From positions 1-60,100 of the forward strand of contig NZ_KB890643.1 in the NCBI RefSeq assembly GCF_000373185.1: 60,100 nucleotides of DNA, in the 5' to 3' direction. Positions 1-8,508 of the stretch are shown piece by piece; the first letter of the stretch is position 1, and each line of letters begins with the position of its first letter. The translations under genes were made by a program, and so were the position numbers. The notes beneath the pieces are model-generated. The model was not told the origin of the DNA. It saw nothing but the letters and a program-made list of their open reading frames with translations, and searched no databases. Origin of the DNA: Segatella paludivivens DSM 17968 = JCM 13650 (lineage in GTDB: Bacteria > Bacteroidota > Bacteroidia > Bacteroidales > Bacteroidaceae).

Positions 1-2506
1 TATTGCCAAGCAACGCAGCACGAAAATTATTCTTCTGCATCGTAAGCTTCAGCCCATCAGTAACATAAATATTGTTCACCTTGCTAATCTGGTAATCAGC
101 ACTTCCTGCAAGCGTTACAAAGTCTACATTGCGATTGAAGTTGAAACTGGCATTATTCTCCAAGTTCCATAGTCTATCCTTATCAAGTGCCATTGAGAAT
201 CCATTACTTACAGAACCGGTCCAGTTGCCATTTATATTACGTGGCTGATAAGTATATACACCACTTGACTGATTGTATGTGACGGCATTTCCAATAAGAT
301 TTCTGTCAATCCTAAAATCAGCTGCTACATTATATTGAGCCTGCATACTTGCAATTCTGTTGCGGAATCCCAAATGAAATACATGACTTAATGAATTTTT
401 CAAGTCATTGTTTCCGCGATACCTTGCGAGTGGATCAGTTGTATCGGTAACATTTATTTTCTTTATCAATTCTGGTGTATTTATTTCTGTACCATAACTC
501 ATATCAAGTCCCATTCCCTTAGGTGTTGAATAGTTGAATGATACCGACGGAGTAAACAGCCAATTGCGATTAAACGCCATTGTGTCTAGACTAGCTTTCT
601 GGTAGCGCAGCTTTTCATACTTATTAATGATGTTGATATTTAAATCAAACCTCATCTTGCCGTCCTTGTCATCCTTGTCATAGAATACATGAAAGAGACC
701 TGAATGTTCACGTGAATGATACCACGTGTAGTTACTATTTCCATAGTCTAGAGCTGCCAAAAGCGAATCTCTTGTAGAAGGAATATCACCTATATGGTGA
801 CTCTTTGACCAGCCATCCAACCAGTCGAGTCTGTATTTATCATGTATCTCATGCCTGTACCGCTGCTTATACTCATATCCCATAGCAATGTTCCATTTAT
901 TTAGCAGATGAATATTGTAATTCCCCCATACTTTGTATCTAAAATGAGTCGTAGGTTCCTTACTATACTGATTCTGCAGATCATCATGGTTTTGATCCAT
1001 ATATCTAATCTGATAGTCATTGAATCCAGTACTTTTCTCTTTCGTATATGTGGCATCCATATTCACATCAAAATTGTCTCCCCAAGGTAGCTTTTTGGAC
1101 ATACCGAGTACTTCCCATAGTGAGGAATAATATCCATTTCCATGCATATCTTTCTGCATACTATTTACCATTGTGGTATCAATGGGTTGCAACTCCGCTT
1201 TAAATATTCTGTCTATCAAACTCTCTGCGCCTTCATTGTCATGAAACGGACTCTTATTATAAGTAACCGAACGTTGTGTAGATTTTGAACTACCATTACT
1301 ATATTCCCACCCTGTACTTGAAGATATATAAAAAGGTTTCGATATAGTAAGTTCATTATTTATGGTAGAATATATTCCATACCCATTAGAATTATTAAAT
1401 GAAGCCACATAGTTTTCCTTTGTTGGCAGAAATGTAGAGGCTACAGTTCTTGTTTTATCATCATTATTACTCCATATTACTTCTCCGGAGAAATGATTCT
1501 TAACAGTTTCATCTTTATTTGCAGAAAAGACGTCCATCCCAAGAACCTTTCTAGAAAACACACCATTATCCGCAGTACGGGGATCCTGTTCGCCATCAGA
1601 CCCGGGGTAGTAATATTGATTCATGTTGTTCAAATTGCCAAATAAAGTAAAGCGTGAATGTGGCGTGTATCTCAGCCCAAAGAATCTACCTGTATATCTA
1701 TTATGTGTTCCGCATCCTCCCTCAGCATTAGCAATATAGCCCTTAGAATATTCCTTTTTAAGTTTGACATCCATCACAAACTCTTTACGCTCATTATTAT
1801 ATCCAAGATATTTACTGCGATCAGTCGTCTTATCATAAAAGCTCACATTCTTAACGGTGTATGCTGGAAAATTCTTCAGGGCCAATTGTCTGTCTTTTTT
1901 TAAAAATTTTTCACCTTGCAATAACAGATTATCCACCTTCTTGCCATTAAGAAATATCTCTCCGCTATCAGTCAGTTTAACTCCTGGCAGTTGTCGAATG
2001 AGTTCATCAAGCATTGAACCATTTGGAAGATTGAATGCATCGGCATTATACACAACAGTATCATTCTTGAATACAATCTTAACCCTTGTAGCCTTCACCA
2101 CAACGTCTTTCAAGTCCTTGCCCTGCAAAGTCTTGATCTTACGCTTCATATAATGAAAGGGTGCATCAAAAGATTCATTTCGTCCCAAATATTTCACGTC
2201 ATACTTAATATAACATGTTTCATAATCGGGATGTTCAGCCTTGATGATATATTTTTGGGGTTCGGCAGGTATGCTAAACTTATAATAAGAGTCCATGTAG
2301 CTTTTGTCTTCATTATAGTATTGAACTTTCTGGCTATCAATAGGCACTTTGTTTTCGTCAAGAAGAGTGATTTTCACGTTCTTAATTCCTCCATTTGTGA
2401 ATGCATCTTTTACATGTCCACAAAGTAGTATTATTCTGTTATTTGACAGCATTGGCATTGCTGCTAGTAGTATTAGTACAATAAGTAATGTTCTTCTTTT
2501 TTCCAT
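1..2506 (-). CDS. TonB-receptor-like outer-membrane beta-barrel protein (C-terminus outside window)
   Basis: The frame is open from the ATG at 2506 to the window edge, about 835 codons, so the C-terminal barrel is missing. It begins with a signal peptide (MEKRRTLLIVLILLAAMPML), followed by a carboxypeptidase-regulatory-like beta-sandwich at about residues 28-110. A plug-like segment follows, with DLKDVVVKATR and LPNGSMLDELIRQLPGV, then FYDKTTDRSKYLGY, and then long aromatic-rich beta-strand sequence. This is the layout of the Bacteroidota family of large outer-membrane barrels related to TonB-dependent receptors. The ligand cannot be read from sequence, and no SusD-type partner lies beside it. 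A -7 box TACTTTTG lies on the minus strand at 2586-2579. Family placement is fairly sure; substrate is unknown. Confidence 0.8.
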   Translation of the reverse strand, partial: MEKRRTLLIVLILLAAMPMLSNNRIILLCGHVKDAFTNGGIKNVKITLLDENKVPIDSQKVQYYNEDKSYMDSYYKFSIPAEPQKYIIKAEHPDYETCYIKYDVKYLGRNESFDAPFHYMKRKIKTLQGKDLKDVVVKATRVKIVFKNDTVVYNADAFNLPNGSMLDELIRQLPGVKLTDSGEIFLNGKKVDNLLLQGEKFLKKDRQLALKNFPAYTVKNVSFYDKTTDRSKYLGYNNERKEFVMDVKLKKEYSKGYIANAEGGCGTHNRYTGRFFGLRYTPHSRFTLFGNLNNMNQYYYPGSDGEQDPRTADNGVFSRKVLGMDVFSANKDETVKNHFSGEVIWSNNDDKTRTVASTFLPTKENYVASFNNSNGYGIYSTINNELTISKPFYISSSTGWEYSNGSSKSTQRSVTYNKSPFHDNEGAESLIDRIFKAELQPIDTTMVNSMQKDMHGNGYYSSLWEVLGMSKKLPWGDNFDVNMDATYTKEKSTGFNDYQIRYMDQNHDDLQNQYSKEPTTHFRYKVWGNYNIHLLNKWNIAMGYEYKQRYRHEIHDKYRLDWLDGWSKSHHIGDIPSTRDSLLAALDYGNSNYTWYHSREHSGLFHVFYDKDDKDGKMRFDLNINIINKYEKLRYQKASLDTMAFNRNWLFTPSVSFNYSTPKGMGLDMSYGTEINTPELIKKINVTDTTDPLARYRGNNDLKNSLSHVFHLGFRNRIASMQAQYNVAADFRIDRNLIGNAVTYNQSSGVYTYQPRNINGNWTGSVSNGFSMALDKDRLWNLENNASFNFNRNVDFVTLAGSADYQISKVNNIYVTDGLKLTMQKNNFRAALLGN

Positions 2507-2692
2507 TATGTGTTGATTCGTATGTGGTTATTAGATGAATATATTATATTCATTGTTTTTTAGCCATTAATTCTATGGCAAAAGTACTATTTTTTTTACA
2601 ATTAATGTATATATTAGTCTTTATTTTGATTACAAAATATATAAACATCATGTTTTTTTATCTATTTATGATAAACAAAACTGTTGTAATTA

Positions 2693-2724
2693 TTTGGTAA
2701 TGATATATTTAATAGCTACATTTG
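2693..2724 (+). promoter_or_regulatory. Promoter of ribD (Bacteroidota type)
   Basis: TTTG at 2693-2696 and TACATTTG at 2717-2724, separated by 20 bases, match the -33/-7 consensus. The predicted start of transcription is near 2730, leaving a leader of only about 25 bases. That is too short for an FMN riboswitch. Confidence 0.65.
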
Positions 2725-2754
2725 TAAACACACAATGTTATTTTTTTAATAGAT

Positions 2755-3681
2755 ATGGAACTTGAATATTACATGCGACGTTGTCTTCAATTAGCTCGTA
2801 ATGGTATGCTTAACGCTAAACCTAATCCTATGGTAGGAGCTGTTATTGTTTCTGCCGATGACAGGATAATAGGTGAAGGTTATCATGTACGTTGTGGAGA
2901 AGGACATGCTGAAGTAAATGCGTTTGCAAGCGTGAAACCAGAAGATGAACACTTGCTTAAAGAAGCTACAATATACGTAAGTCTTGAACCATGTTCGCAT
3001 TACGGAAAGACTCCACCCTGTGCTGACCTCATAATAAGTAAAGGTGTAAAAAGATGTGTATGCGGATGTATAGACCCTTTTGCGAAAGTACAAGGGCGAG
3101 GAATACGCAAATTGCGTGAAGCGGGAATAGAGGTGATAGTGGGTGTGATGGAAAAAGAATGTCTTGAACTTAATAGACGTTTCATTACATTCAATACCCA
3201 TAGCCGACCTTATATAATATTGAAATGGGCACAGTCAGTAAATGGCTTTATTGATAACGATTTTAAAGCTTTTACTTTTTCGACGCCATTCACAAAGATG
3301 TTATCTCATAAACTAAGAGCAGAGAACGATGCAATACTTGTGGGACGCGTTACAGACGAACGAGAACATCCGATGCTGAACGTGCGTGAGTGGTACGGTA
3401 ATGATCCTACGCGCATCGTATTAACTCATGATACAGATATTGATGAAATGTTGAAAGAACTGTACTCAAAAAAAATGCAGTCAATAATTGTTGAGGGGGG
3501 AGCGAAAACTCTAAATTCATTTCTGGATTCGGGTCTGTGGGATGAAATACGCGTAGAGACATCTCTAAAATATGTAAATAATGGTACTAATGCCCCAACG
3601 CTTCCTTACAATATACGACTTATAAACAGTCTTGATATTGACGGGAATAGTATAAAGACTTTTTTAAAATACACAGAGTAG
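2755..3681 (+). CDS. ribD: Riboflavin biosynthesis deaminase/reductase RibD
   Basis: Bifunctional cytosolic enzyme of riboflavin synthesis. The N-terminal half deaminates diaminohydroxyphosphoribosylaminopyrimidine, and the C-terminal half reduces the ribosyl group with NADPH. The zinc-deaminase motif is complete: H51-A-E53 and the PCSHYGKTPPC block with C80 and C89. The reductase half starts near RPYIILKWAQSVNGFI and contains IIVEGGAKTLNSFL. At 308 residues it is shorter than the roughly 360 of E. coli or Bacillus RibD, the shortening falling in the reductase domain, but the recognisable motifs remain. It is transcribed alone, with its own promoter and a strong terminator immediately downstream, so it is not in a rib operon here. 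Confidence 0.93.
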   Translation: MELEYYMRRCLQLARNGMLNAKPNPMVGAVIVSADDRIIGEGYHVRCGEGHAEVNAFASVKPEDEHLLKEATIYVSLEPCSHYGKTPPCADLIISKGVKRCVCGCIDPFAKVQGRGIRKLREAGIEVIVGVMEKECLELNRRFITFNTHSRPYIILKWAQSVNGFIDNDFKAFTFSTPFTKMLSHKLRAENDAILVGRVTDEREHPMLNVREWYGNDPTRIVLTHDTDIDEMLKELYSKKMQSIIVEGGAKTLNSFLDSGLWDEIRVETSLKYVNNGTNAPTLPYNIRLINSLDIDGNSIKTFLKYTE

Positions 3682-3685
3682 AAAT

Positions 3686-3724
3686 AAAAAATCATCTTTA
3701 CGATATCGTAAAGATGATTTTTTA
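3686..3724. terminator. Bidirectional terminator between ribD and the RNase H gene
   Basis: A perfect palindrome with 14-base arms at 3691-3704 and 3705-3718 is flanked by an A-run on the left and a T-run on the right. It can therefore end transcription of ribD on the plus strand and of the convergent RNase H gene on the minus strand. Confidence 0.85.
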
Positions 3725-4204
3725 TTATTTGTTTTTTCTACCGAAGTCGGCTGGAACCTCTCCCCACTTTTTAGTTTCCCATTTTATGATAGGAACGTTT
3801 ATACTGTGGGTTCGTAGCCATTGCTCAGCGCGCGCTACAATTTGATATAACTCTTCTGTGCGTGGATTACGTTCCAACTTTGTCTTACATGCTTTCTTGT
3901 TTACCCAAAGTATGGCATTATAACTGTCAGAATATATCACCTTGTCTTTAATTCCTTGTTTTTCCATAAGTGCCAAGGCATGAACAATAGCAAGAAATTC
4001 ACCAATGTTGTTTGTCCCATGCACAGGACCGAAATGGAAGACCTGAGAACCATTGGCAAGGTCTATACACTGATATTCCATCGGACCGGGATTACCCGAA
4101 CATGCAGCGTCAACAGCCCAAGCATTAGCCTTTACTTCTAAAGGCAACGGCAGTACGGTGTCATTGCGCCAGTCGGGTGGATTTGTCAGATTGGAATTTG
4201 TCAT
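3725..4204 (-). CDS. Ribonuclease HI family protein
   Basis: A 159-residue protein with the RNase H fold. The acidic active-site residues are visible: D32 in VDAACSGNPG, E69 in NIGEFLAIVHAL, D93 in YSDSYNAILW and D153 in PADFGRK. The expected role is cutting RNA in RNA-DNA hybrids. There is no N-terminal hybrid-binding (viroplasmin-like) domain; instead about 25 residues precede the catalytic core. It lies directly downstream of argS on the same strand with a gap of about 15 bases, so the two are probably co-transcribed and end at the shared terminator. The exact subgroup (housekeeping RnhA or the Bacteroidota variant) is not settled. Confidence 0.85.
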   Translation of the reverse strand: MTNSNLTNPPDWRNDTVLPLPLEVKANAWAVDAACSGNPGPMEYQCIDLANGSQVFHFGPVHGTNNIGEFLAIVHALALMEKQGIKDKVIYSDSYNAILWVNKKACKTKLERNPRTEELYQIVARAEQWLRTHSINVPIIKWETKKWGEVPADFGRKNK

Positions 4205-4219
4205 AATCAGTTTAATGTA

Positions 4220-6037
4220 TTACATTCTTTCAGGAACTTCAATACCAAGTAGAGCCATACCGTTCTTGATAACTTTGGCAACATTCTGTGCCAATACAAG
4301 ACGCGTAATCTTTTCTGCTTCATTTTCAGCATTTAATATGCTGTAATCATGATAGAACTGGTTGAAGTCTTTTGTTAGTTCATAGCAATAGTTTGCTATT
4401 CCGCTAGGACTGTAATCTTTTCCTGCTTGTTCTAGAGCAGCACCAAACTCATTCATTTTCTGAATAAGTTCTATTTCCTTTTCGTTAAGTGGTGCATCTG
4501 CATTCAACGATTCCGGAAAATTAATGTTCTCAGCATGAGCCTTACGGAGTATAGAACGGATACGTGCGTATGTATATTGAATGAAAGGACCTGTATTGCC
4601 GTTGAAGTCAATACTCTCTGCTGGGTTGAACAACATGTTCTTGCGTGCATCTACTTTTAGGATAAAGTATTTAAGCGCACCAAGACCGACAATGCGTGCC
4701 ACTTCCTGCTTCTCGTCATCCGTCATATCCTTGAACTTCCCAAGTTCATCACTTGTTTTTCTTGCATCTTCAACCATCGTAGATACAAGTTCATCAGCAT
4801 CAACAACAGTACCCTCACGGCTTTTCATTTTTCCGTTAGGAAGTTCTACCATACCGTATGAGAAGTGGACAAGTTCCTTTCCCCATTTGAAACCAAGACG
4901 ATCAAGTAATAGTGACAGAACCTGGAAATGATAGTTCTGCTCATTACCTACAACATAAATCATCTTGTCAATAGGGAAGTCTTTGAAACGCATATCAGCA
5001 GTACCGATATCCTGTGTCATATACACAGAAGTACCGTCGCTTCGGAGCAACAGTTTTTGGTCAAGACCATCTTGTGTCAGGTCAGCCCATACACTGTTGT
5101 CATCCTTGCGGAAGAAAAGTCCCTTTTCAAGACCTTCCTCTACCTTCTTTTTGCCCTCGAGGTATGTATTTGATTCATAATATATCTTATCAAAGCCTAC
5201 TCCTAGGGCTTTGTATGTCTCGTCAAATCCTGCATAAACCCATGCGTTCATCTTTTCCCAGAGAGCACGCACCTCAGGATCGTTGTGTTCCCATTTTACA
5301 AGCATCTCATGAGCTTCTTTTATAAGTGGAGCTTCATTTTTTGCCTTTTCGGTAGCAGCTTCCTCGGTCATGCCATCCTTTGTATATTGGGCTTTCAACT
5401 CTTCGCATTCTGCCTTATAATGCTTGTCAAAAGCAACATAAAAGTCACCAATAAGGTGGTCACCCTTTTTCCCAGCTTTCTCTGGAGTTATTCCTTCACC
5501 CCATTTTTGCCAAGCAAGCATACTCTTGCAAATATGGATACCACGATCGTTGACAATGTTTGTCTTTACGACCTTGTTACCATTAGCTTCCATAATCTGG
5601 GCAAGCGACCAACCGAGCAGGTTGTTACGAACATGTCCAAGATGAAGTGGTTTGTTGGTATTTGGAGAACTATACTCAATCATTACCAGTGGAGAATTCT
5701 CTGTAACTTGCTTCTCACCAAATTTTTCATTGGTATTGATATCATTTAATAGAGCAATCCAAGCCTCTTTGGCGATGACAAGATTAAGAAATCCCTTAAC
5801 GACATTGAAACCAGCTATCGCGCTACAGTTCTTAACCAAAGCTTCACCAATTTCATTGGCAGTATCTTCTGGCTTTTTCTTTGATATCTTAAGAAAAGGG
5901 AAAACTACAAGAGTAAGATTACCCTCAAAGTTACTACGTGTCTTTTGCAGTTGCACCATATTTTCGTGCACATCCTGACCATAAAGTTCTTTCACCACGC
6001 TGATGACAGAACTGCATATTTCATTCTCAATATTCAT
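4220..6037 (-). CDS. argS: Arginine--tRNA ligase
   Basis: Class I aminoacyl-tRNA synthetase that charges tRNA-Arg in the cytosol. The HIGH signature appears as HLGH at residues 132-135 within PNTNKPLHLGHVRNN. The second ATP loop is in the GKMKSREGTVV segment. The protein starts with the Add-1 tRNA-recognition domain and ends with the DALR anticodon-binding helices and the typical terminal methionine (EVPERM). The length of 605 is normal. It has its own promoter about 30 bases upstream and leads a short operon with the RNase H gene. A tRNA-Arg gene lies about 1 kb away, but nothing suggests co-regulation. Confidence 0.96.
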   Translation of the reverse strand: MNIENEICSSVISVVKELYGQDVHENMVQLQKTRSNFEGNLTLVVFPFLKISKKKPEDTANEIGEALVKNCSAIAGFNVVKGFLNLVIAKEAWIALLNDINTNEKFGEKQVTENSPLVMIEYSSPNTNKPLHLGHVRNNLLGWSLAQIMEANGNKVVKTNIVNDRGIHICKSMLAWQKWGEGITPEKAGKKGDHLIGDFYVAFDKHYKAECEELKAQYTKDGMTEEAATEKAKNEAPLIKEAHEMLVKWEHNDPEVRALWEKMNAWVYAGFDETYKALGVGFDKIYYESNTYLEGKKKVEEGLEKGLFFRKDDNSVWADLTQDGLDQKLLLRSDGTSVYMTQDIGTADMRFKDFPIDKMIYVVGNEQNYHFQVLSLLLDRLGFKWGKELVHFSYGMVELPNGKMKSREGTVVDADELVSTMVEDARKTSDELGKFKDMTDDEKQEVARIVGLGALKYFILKVDARKNMLFNPAESIDFNGNTGPFIQYTYARIRSILRKAHAENINFPESLNADAPLNEKEIELIQKMNEFGAALEQAGKDYSPSGIANYCYELTKDFNQFYHDYSILNAENEAEKITRLVLAQNVAKVIKNGMALLGIEVPERM

Positions 6038-6068
6038 ACCGGTAAATAATAAAATTCGAATTCATGTG

Positions 6069-6099
6069 CAAATTTACAATAAAAAGGAAAAAGAACAAA
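6069..6099 (-). promoter_or_regulatory. Promoter of argS
   Basis: On the minus strand, TTTG at 6099-6096 and TAAATTTG at 6076-6069 are 19 bases apart. The predicted transcript starts near 6063, about 25 bases ahead of the ATG. Confidence 0.65.
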
Positions 6100-6135
6100 A
6101 TAAAACAGTCAAAAAGATATTTGCGCGTTTATTTG

Positions 6136-6930
6136 CTAATCTCTCAATTCATTCTGTATTCTTTGACAGAACTGAGTAACAATATCCAACATGTCATCAG
6201 GAAGATACTCGTAAGCTTTTTCTATCATGCTATCCGGAACTTCATAATAAGCCTCGGCGATGGCTCCACATATAGCAGCTTTGGTGTCAGTATCACCACC
6301 TGCAGCAACAGCAATGCGTATAGCATCCTCGAAGTTATCACTTTCAAGAAAACAGCTTATAGCGTAAGGAACAGTCTCTTCGCATAATCCATCGAAATGC
6401 CCCTCACTACCAATTTTGTATATGTCTTTAATCGTTGGAATTGAATATCTGAAATTGCGTTTTACGGCACTTTCAAGTTCTTCCTTAGTTATTCTGCATG
6501 TACGAAGCCAATAAATTATAGTAGCAACACATTGCGCACCCATAATTCCGTTTGGATGATTATGGCTCACCTCCGCACTCCTTTTCGCCTCTTCAAGTAT
6601 CTCATGGTAATCATCAAAAAGCCAACCTACCGGACTTACCCTCATAGCAGCATCATTACCACAGCTGTTGCTGGGTTGTGGATTATCCTGTTCTATCCAC
6701 TTACTGAAAGTAGTGCTATATCCTCCCATTGGATTCGGATATCTTCTGCACCAATCAAGAAGTGAATCTTTGTATGTCCTTTTATTAAGGATCGCATCAG
6801 CTATCGCGACGCTACATATTGTGTCGTCGGTATAGTTGCAATCTTTATCGAATAGTATAAAATTCGGTGTAGTCTGCTTTGCAAATTCAAAGCGTGAGCC
6901 TACGATGTCTCCAATTATCGCTCCGAGCAT
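6136..6930 (-). CDS. ADP-ribosylglycohydrolase family protein
   Basis: Binuclear-metal hydrolase of the DraG/ARH family, which removes ADP-ribose from proteins or small molecules. Metal-binding motifs are present: GAIIGDIVGS at the start, TDDT at residues 34-37, GNDAAMR near 91-97 and GGDTDT at 211-216. The length of 264 fits the family. No ADP-ribosyltransferase (DraT or toxin) is visible nearby, so this is an orphan eraser whose substrate cannot be read here. It is on the same strand as argS, about 100 bases upstream of it, with argS having its own promoter. It could instead act on a free ADP-ribose conjugate. Confidence 0.88.
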   Translation of the reverse strand: MLGAIIGDIVGSRFEFAKQTTPNFILFDKDCNYTDDTICSVAIADAILNKRTYKDSLLDWCRRYPNPMGGYSTTFSKWIEQDNPQPSNSCGNDAAMRVSPVGWLFDDYHEILEEAKRSAEVSHNHPNGIMGAQCVATIIYWLRTCRITKEELESAVKRNFRYSIPTIKDIYKIGSEGHFDGLCEETVPYAISCFLESDNFEDAIRIAVAAGGDTDTKAAICGAIAEAYYEVPDSMIEKAYEYLPDDMLDIVTQFCQRIQNELRD

Positions 6931-6981
6931 AGTATAAGGCTAAAAGGTTAATAATATTTGATGAGTCAAAAAGGCTCATTG

Positions 6982-7053
6982 TGGTCCCACCGAGAATCGA
7001 ACTCGGATCTAATCTTTAGGAGAGATTTGTTCTATCCATTGAACTATAGGACC
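6982..7053 (-). tRNA. tRNA-Arg (anticodon CCU)
   Basis: Read on the minus strand, the acceptor arm GGTCCTA pairs with TGGGACC. The anticodon loop CTCCTAA lies on a 5-bp stem (AATCT/AGATT) and gives anticodon CCU. The T-loop TTCGATT is present. The discriminator base is A, and the CCA tail is not encoded. It decodes the AGG arginine codon. Confidence 0.93.
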
Positions 7054-7101
7054 CCCTTAATTAGTGACTTTTCTAATTGCAGAAAAAGCCAATCTCATTT
7101 G

Positions 7102-7132
7102 CAAAGGTAATGCTTGTTGCCATAAGAACAAA
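7102..7132 (-). promoter_or_regulatory. Promoter of tRNA-Arg
   Basis: On the minus strand, TTTG at 7132-7129 and TACCTTTG at 7109-7102 are 19 bases apart, predicting a start near 7096, about 43 bases ahead of the mature tRNA. A diverged mirror copy of this promoter lies at 7141-7187 (see findings). Confidence 0.7.
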
Positions 7133-7215
7133 ATAAATTCATTTATTTTTGTTCTAAAAATGGTTTATTGCAACAATATTACCTTTGTAAATAAAATAAG
7201 AGTCAGTAGTAAAAA

Positions 7216-8508
7216 CTAGCATGGAGTCTTATGTGTCATAATATCAAGTACCATATCATCTGTTGAGCACATTGCTTCTTTCCCGATACTTGTAAGGTTA
7301 TGTATGCTTTGGTCTACATCGTGGTCAATGATTCCTTCTGCAGAAGTTACATATTTCCCTTCGCGAGCCAACAATGCACTGAGTAGAGCTGTACTAACAC
7401 CAGAGCATATCTTAAGTGAACAACTTGGTTTAGCACCGTCACATATCATTCCAGTAAGATTAGCTATCATGTTTTTTACAGCATGACAAACGTCTTTGTA
7501 GTCGCCCCCCATGAGGTATGTAATTCCGCAACTAGAACCTATACTTGCTACAACACATCCGCAAAGTGCGCTTAGTTTACCAAGACTCTGCTTGATATAT
7601 ATAGCAGAAAGATGACTAAGCGTCAGTCCACGGATAAGTTCTTCCTCTGTATTTTCGTTTTCCTCTGCATAAACAGCTACAGGATTTGTAGCGCATATAC
7701 CTTGGTTGCCTGATCCTGAATTACTCATTACAGGAATCATAGCGCCACCCATACGTGCATCACATGCAGAGGCTGTCTTTGCAATAATATGAGAGAAGAT
7801 ACTGTTACCGAAAATTCCACGACTCAGCGGACGGTCCATAGTTTTGCCTAGACAATGACCGTAATTTCCTTTTAAACTTTCCTTTGCAGCCTTTAAGTTG
7901 TATTCCTTTGTCTTCAGGATGAATTTGAGCTCTTCAATAGGACTTGTTATTGCGAAGTCCCACACCATTTGCATGTTGAGGCTAATCTCTGTTTCTTCGT
8001 TGTCGCAGTCAGTACCTTTATGCTTATCAAGAAGAATATCACCATTAAGCTCCTCATAAATAAAGTTAGTATGAGCTCCTGATATTATGGCCGTAGACTT
8101 GTTTTTGCCCGACTGGCAAATCACTTCTATATAAAGTTTCTCTGTTATATTCGGTTTCAGACATATTGCTATATGCTTTTCACATACATATTTCTTTCCC
8201 ATTTCAAGACTCTCTGGTGATAAGTCTTTTATAACTTCAAGGCTATATTTACTTTTGCCAATGATAGCCCCAAGTGCTATTGCTATAGGTAGTCCTATCA
8301 TATCAGTACCAGGAATACCTACTCCCATTGCATTCTTTAGAATGTTAGCACTAAGCAAAACGGTTATCTTTTCAGGGATTACATTCAAAATCTCTTTCGC
8401 ACGTGCTGTACAAAGTGATACTGCCATAGGTTCTGTACATCCTACGGCAGGAACCACCTCTTTGTTTATCAGCGAGATAATCTGTTTACGAATATTATTG
8501 TCTAGCAT
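7216..8508 (-). CDS. cyuA: L-cysteine desulfidase / UPF0597 (CyuA/YhaM) family
   Basis: A 430-residue protein of the family related to the alpha chain of iron-sulfur serine dehydratases. In E. coli the homologue CyuA breaks cysteine into pyruvate, ammonia and sulfide. The conserved N-terminal VGCTEP motif gives Cys24. Further cysteines suited to an Fe-S cluster lie in the C-terminal half, in CGCVVASIGSSCG and the CDGAKPSCSLKICSG segment. Glycine-rich SGSGNQGI is also typical. Its first 14 bases overlap the end of the DsbD-like gene, so the two are translated from one message. This suggests a shared role in thiol or cysteine handling. Exact substrate is inferred from the family. Confidence 0.85.
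   Translation of the reverse strand: MLDNNIRKQIISLINKEVVPAVGCTEPMAVSLCTARAKEILNVIPEKITVLLSANILKNAMGVGIPGTDMIGLPIAIALGAIIGKSKYSLEVIKDLSPESLEMGKKYVCEKHIAICLKPNITEKLYIEVICQSGKNKSTAIISGAHTNFIYEELNGDILLDKHKGTDCDNEETEISLNMQMVWDFAITSPIEELKFILKTKEYNLKAAKESLKGNYGHCLGKTMDRPLSRGIFGNSIFSHIIAKTASACDARMGGAMIPVMSNSGSGNQGICATNPVAVYAEENENTEEELIRGLTLSHLSAIYIKQSLGKLSALCGCVVASIGSSCGITYLMGGDYKDVCHAVKNMIANLTGMICDGAKPSCSLKICSGVSTALLSALLAREGKYVTSAEGIIDHDVDQSIHNLTSIGKEAMCSTDDMVLDIMTHKTPC

Noticed and set aside
2725..2754. FMN riboswitch upstream of ribD
   Set aside because: The promoter leaves a leader of about 25 bases, and no RFN-element pattern is visible.
5285..5749. 154-codon plus-strand frame within argS
   Set aside because: It is antisense to conserved argS sequence, including the HLGH region.
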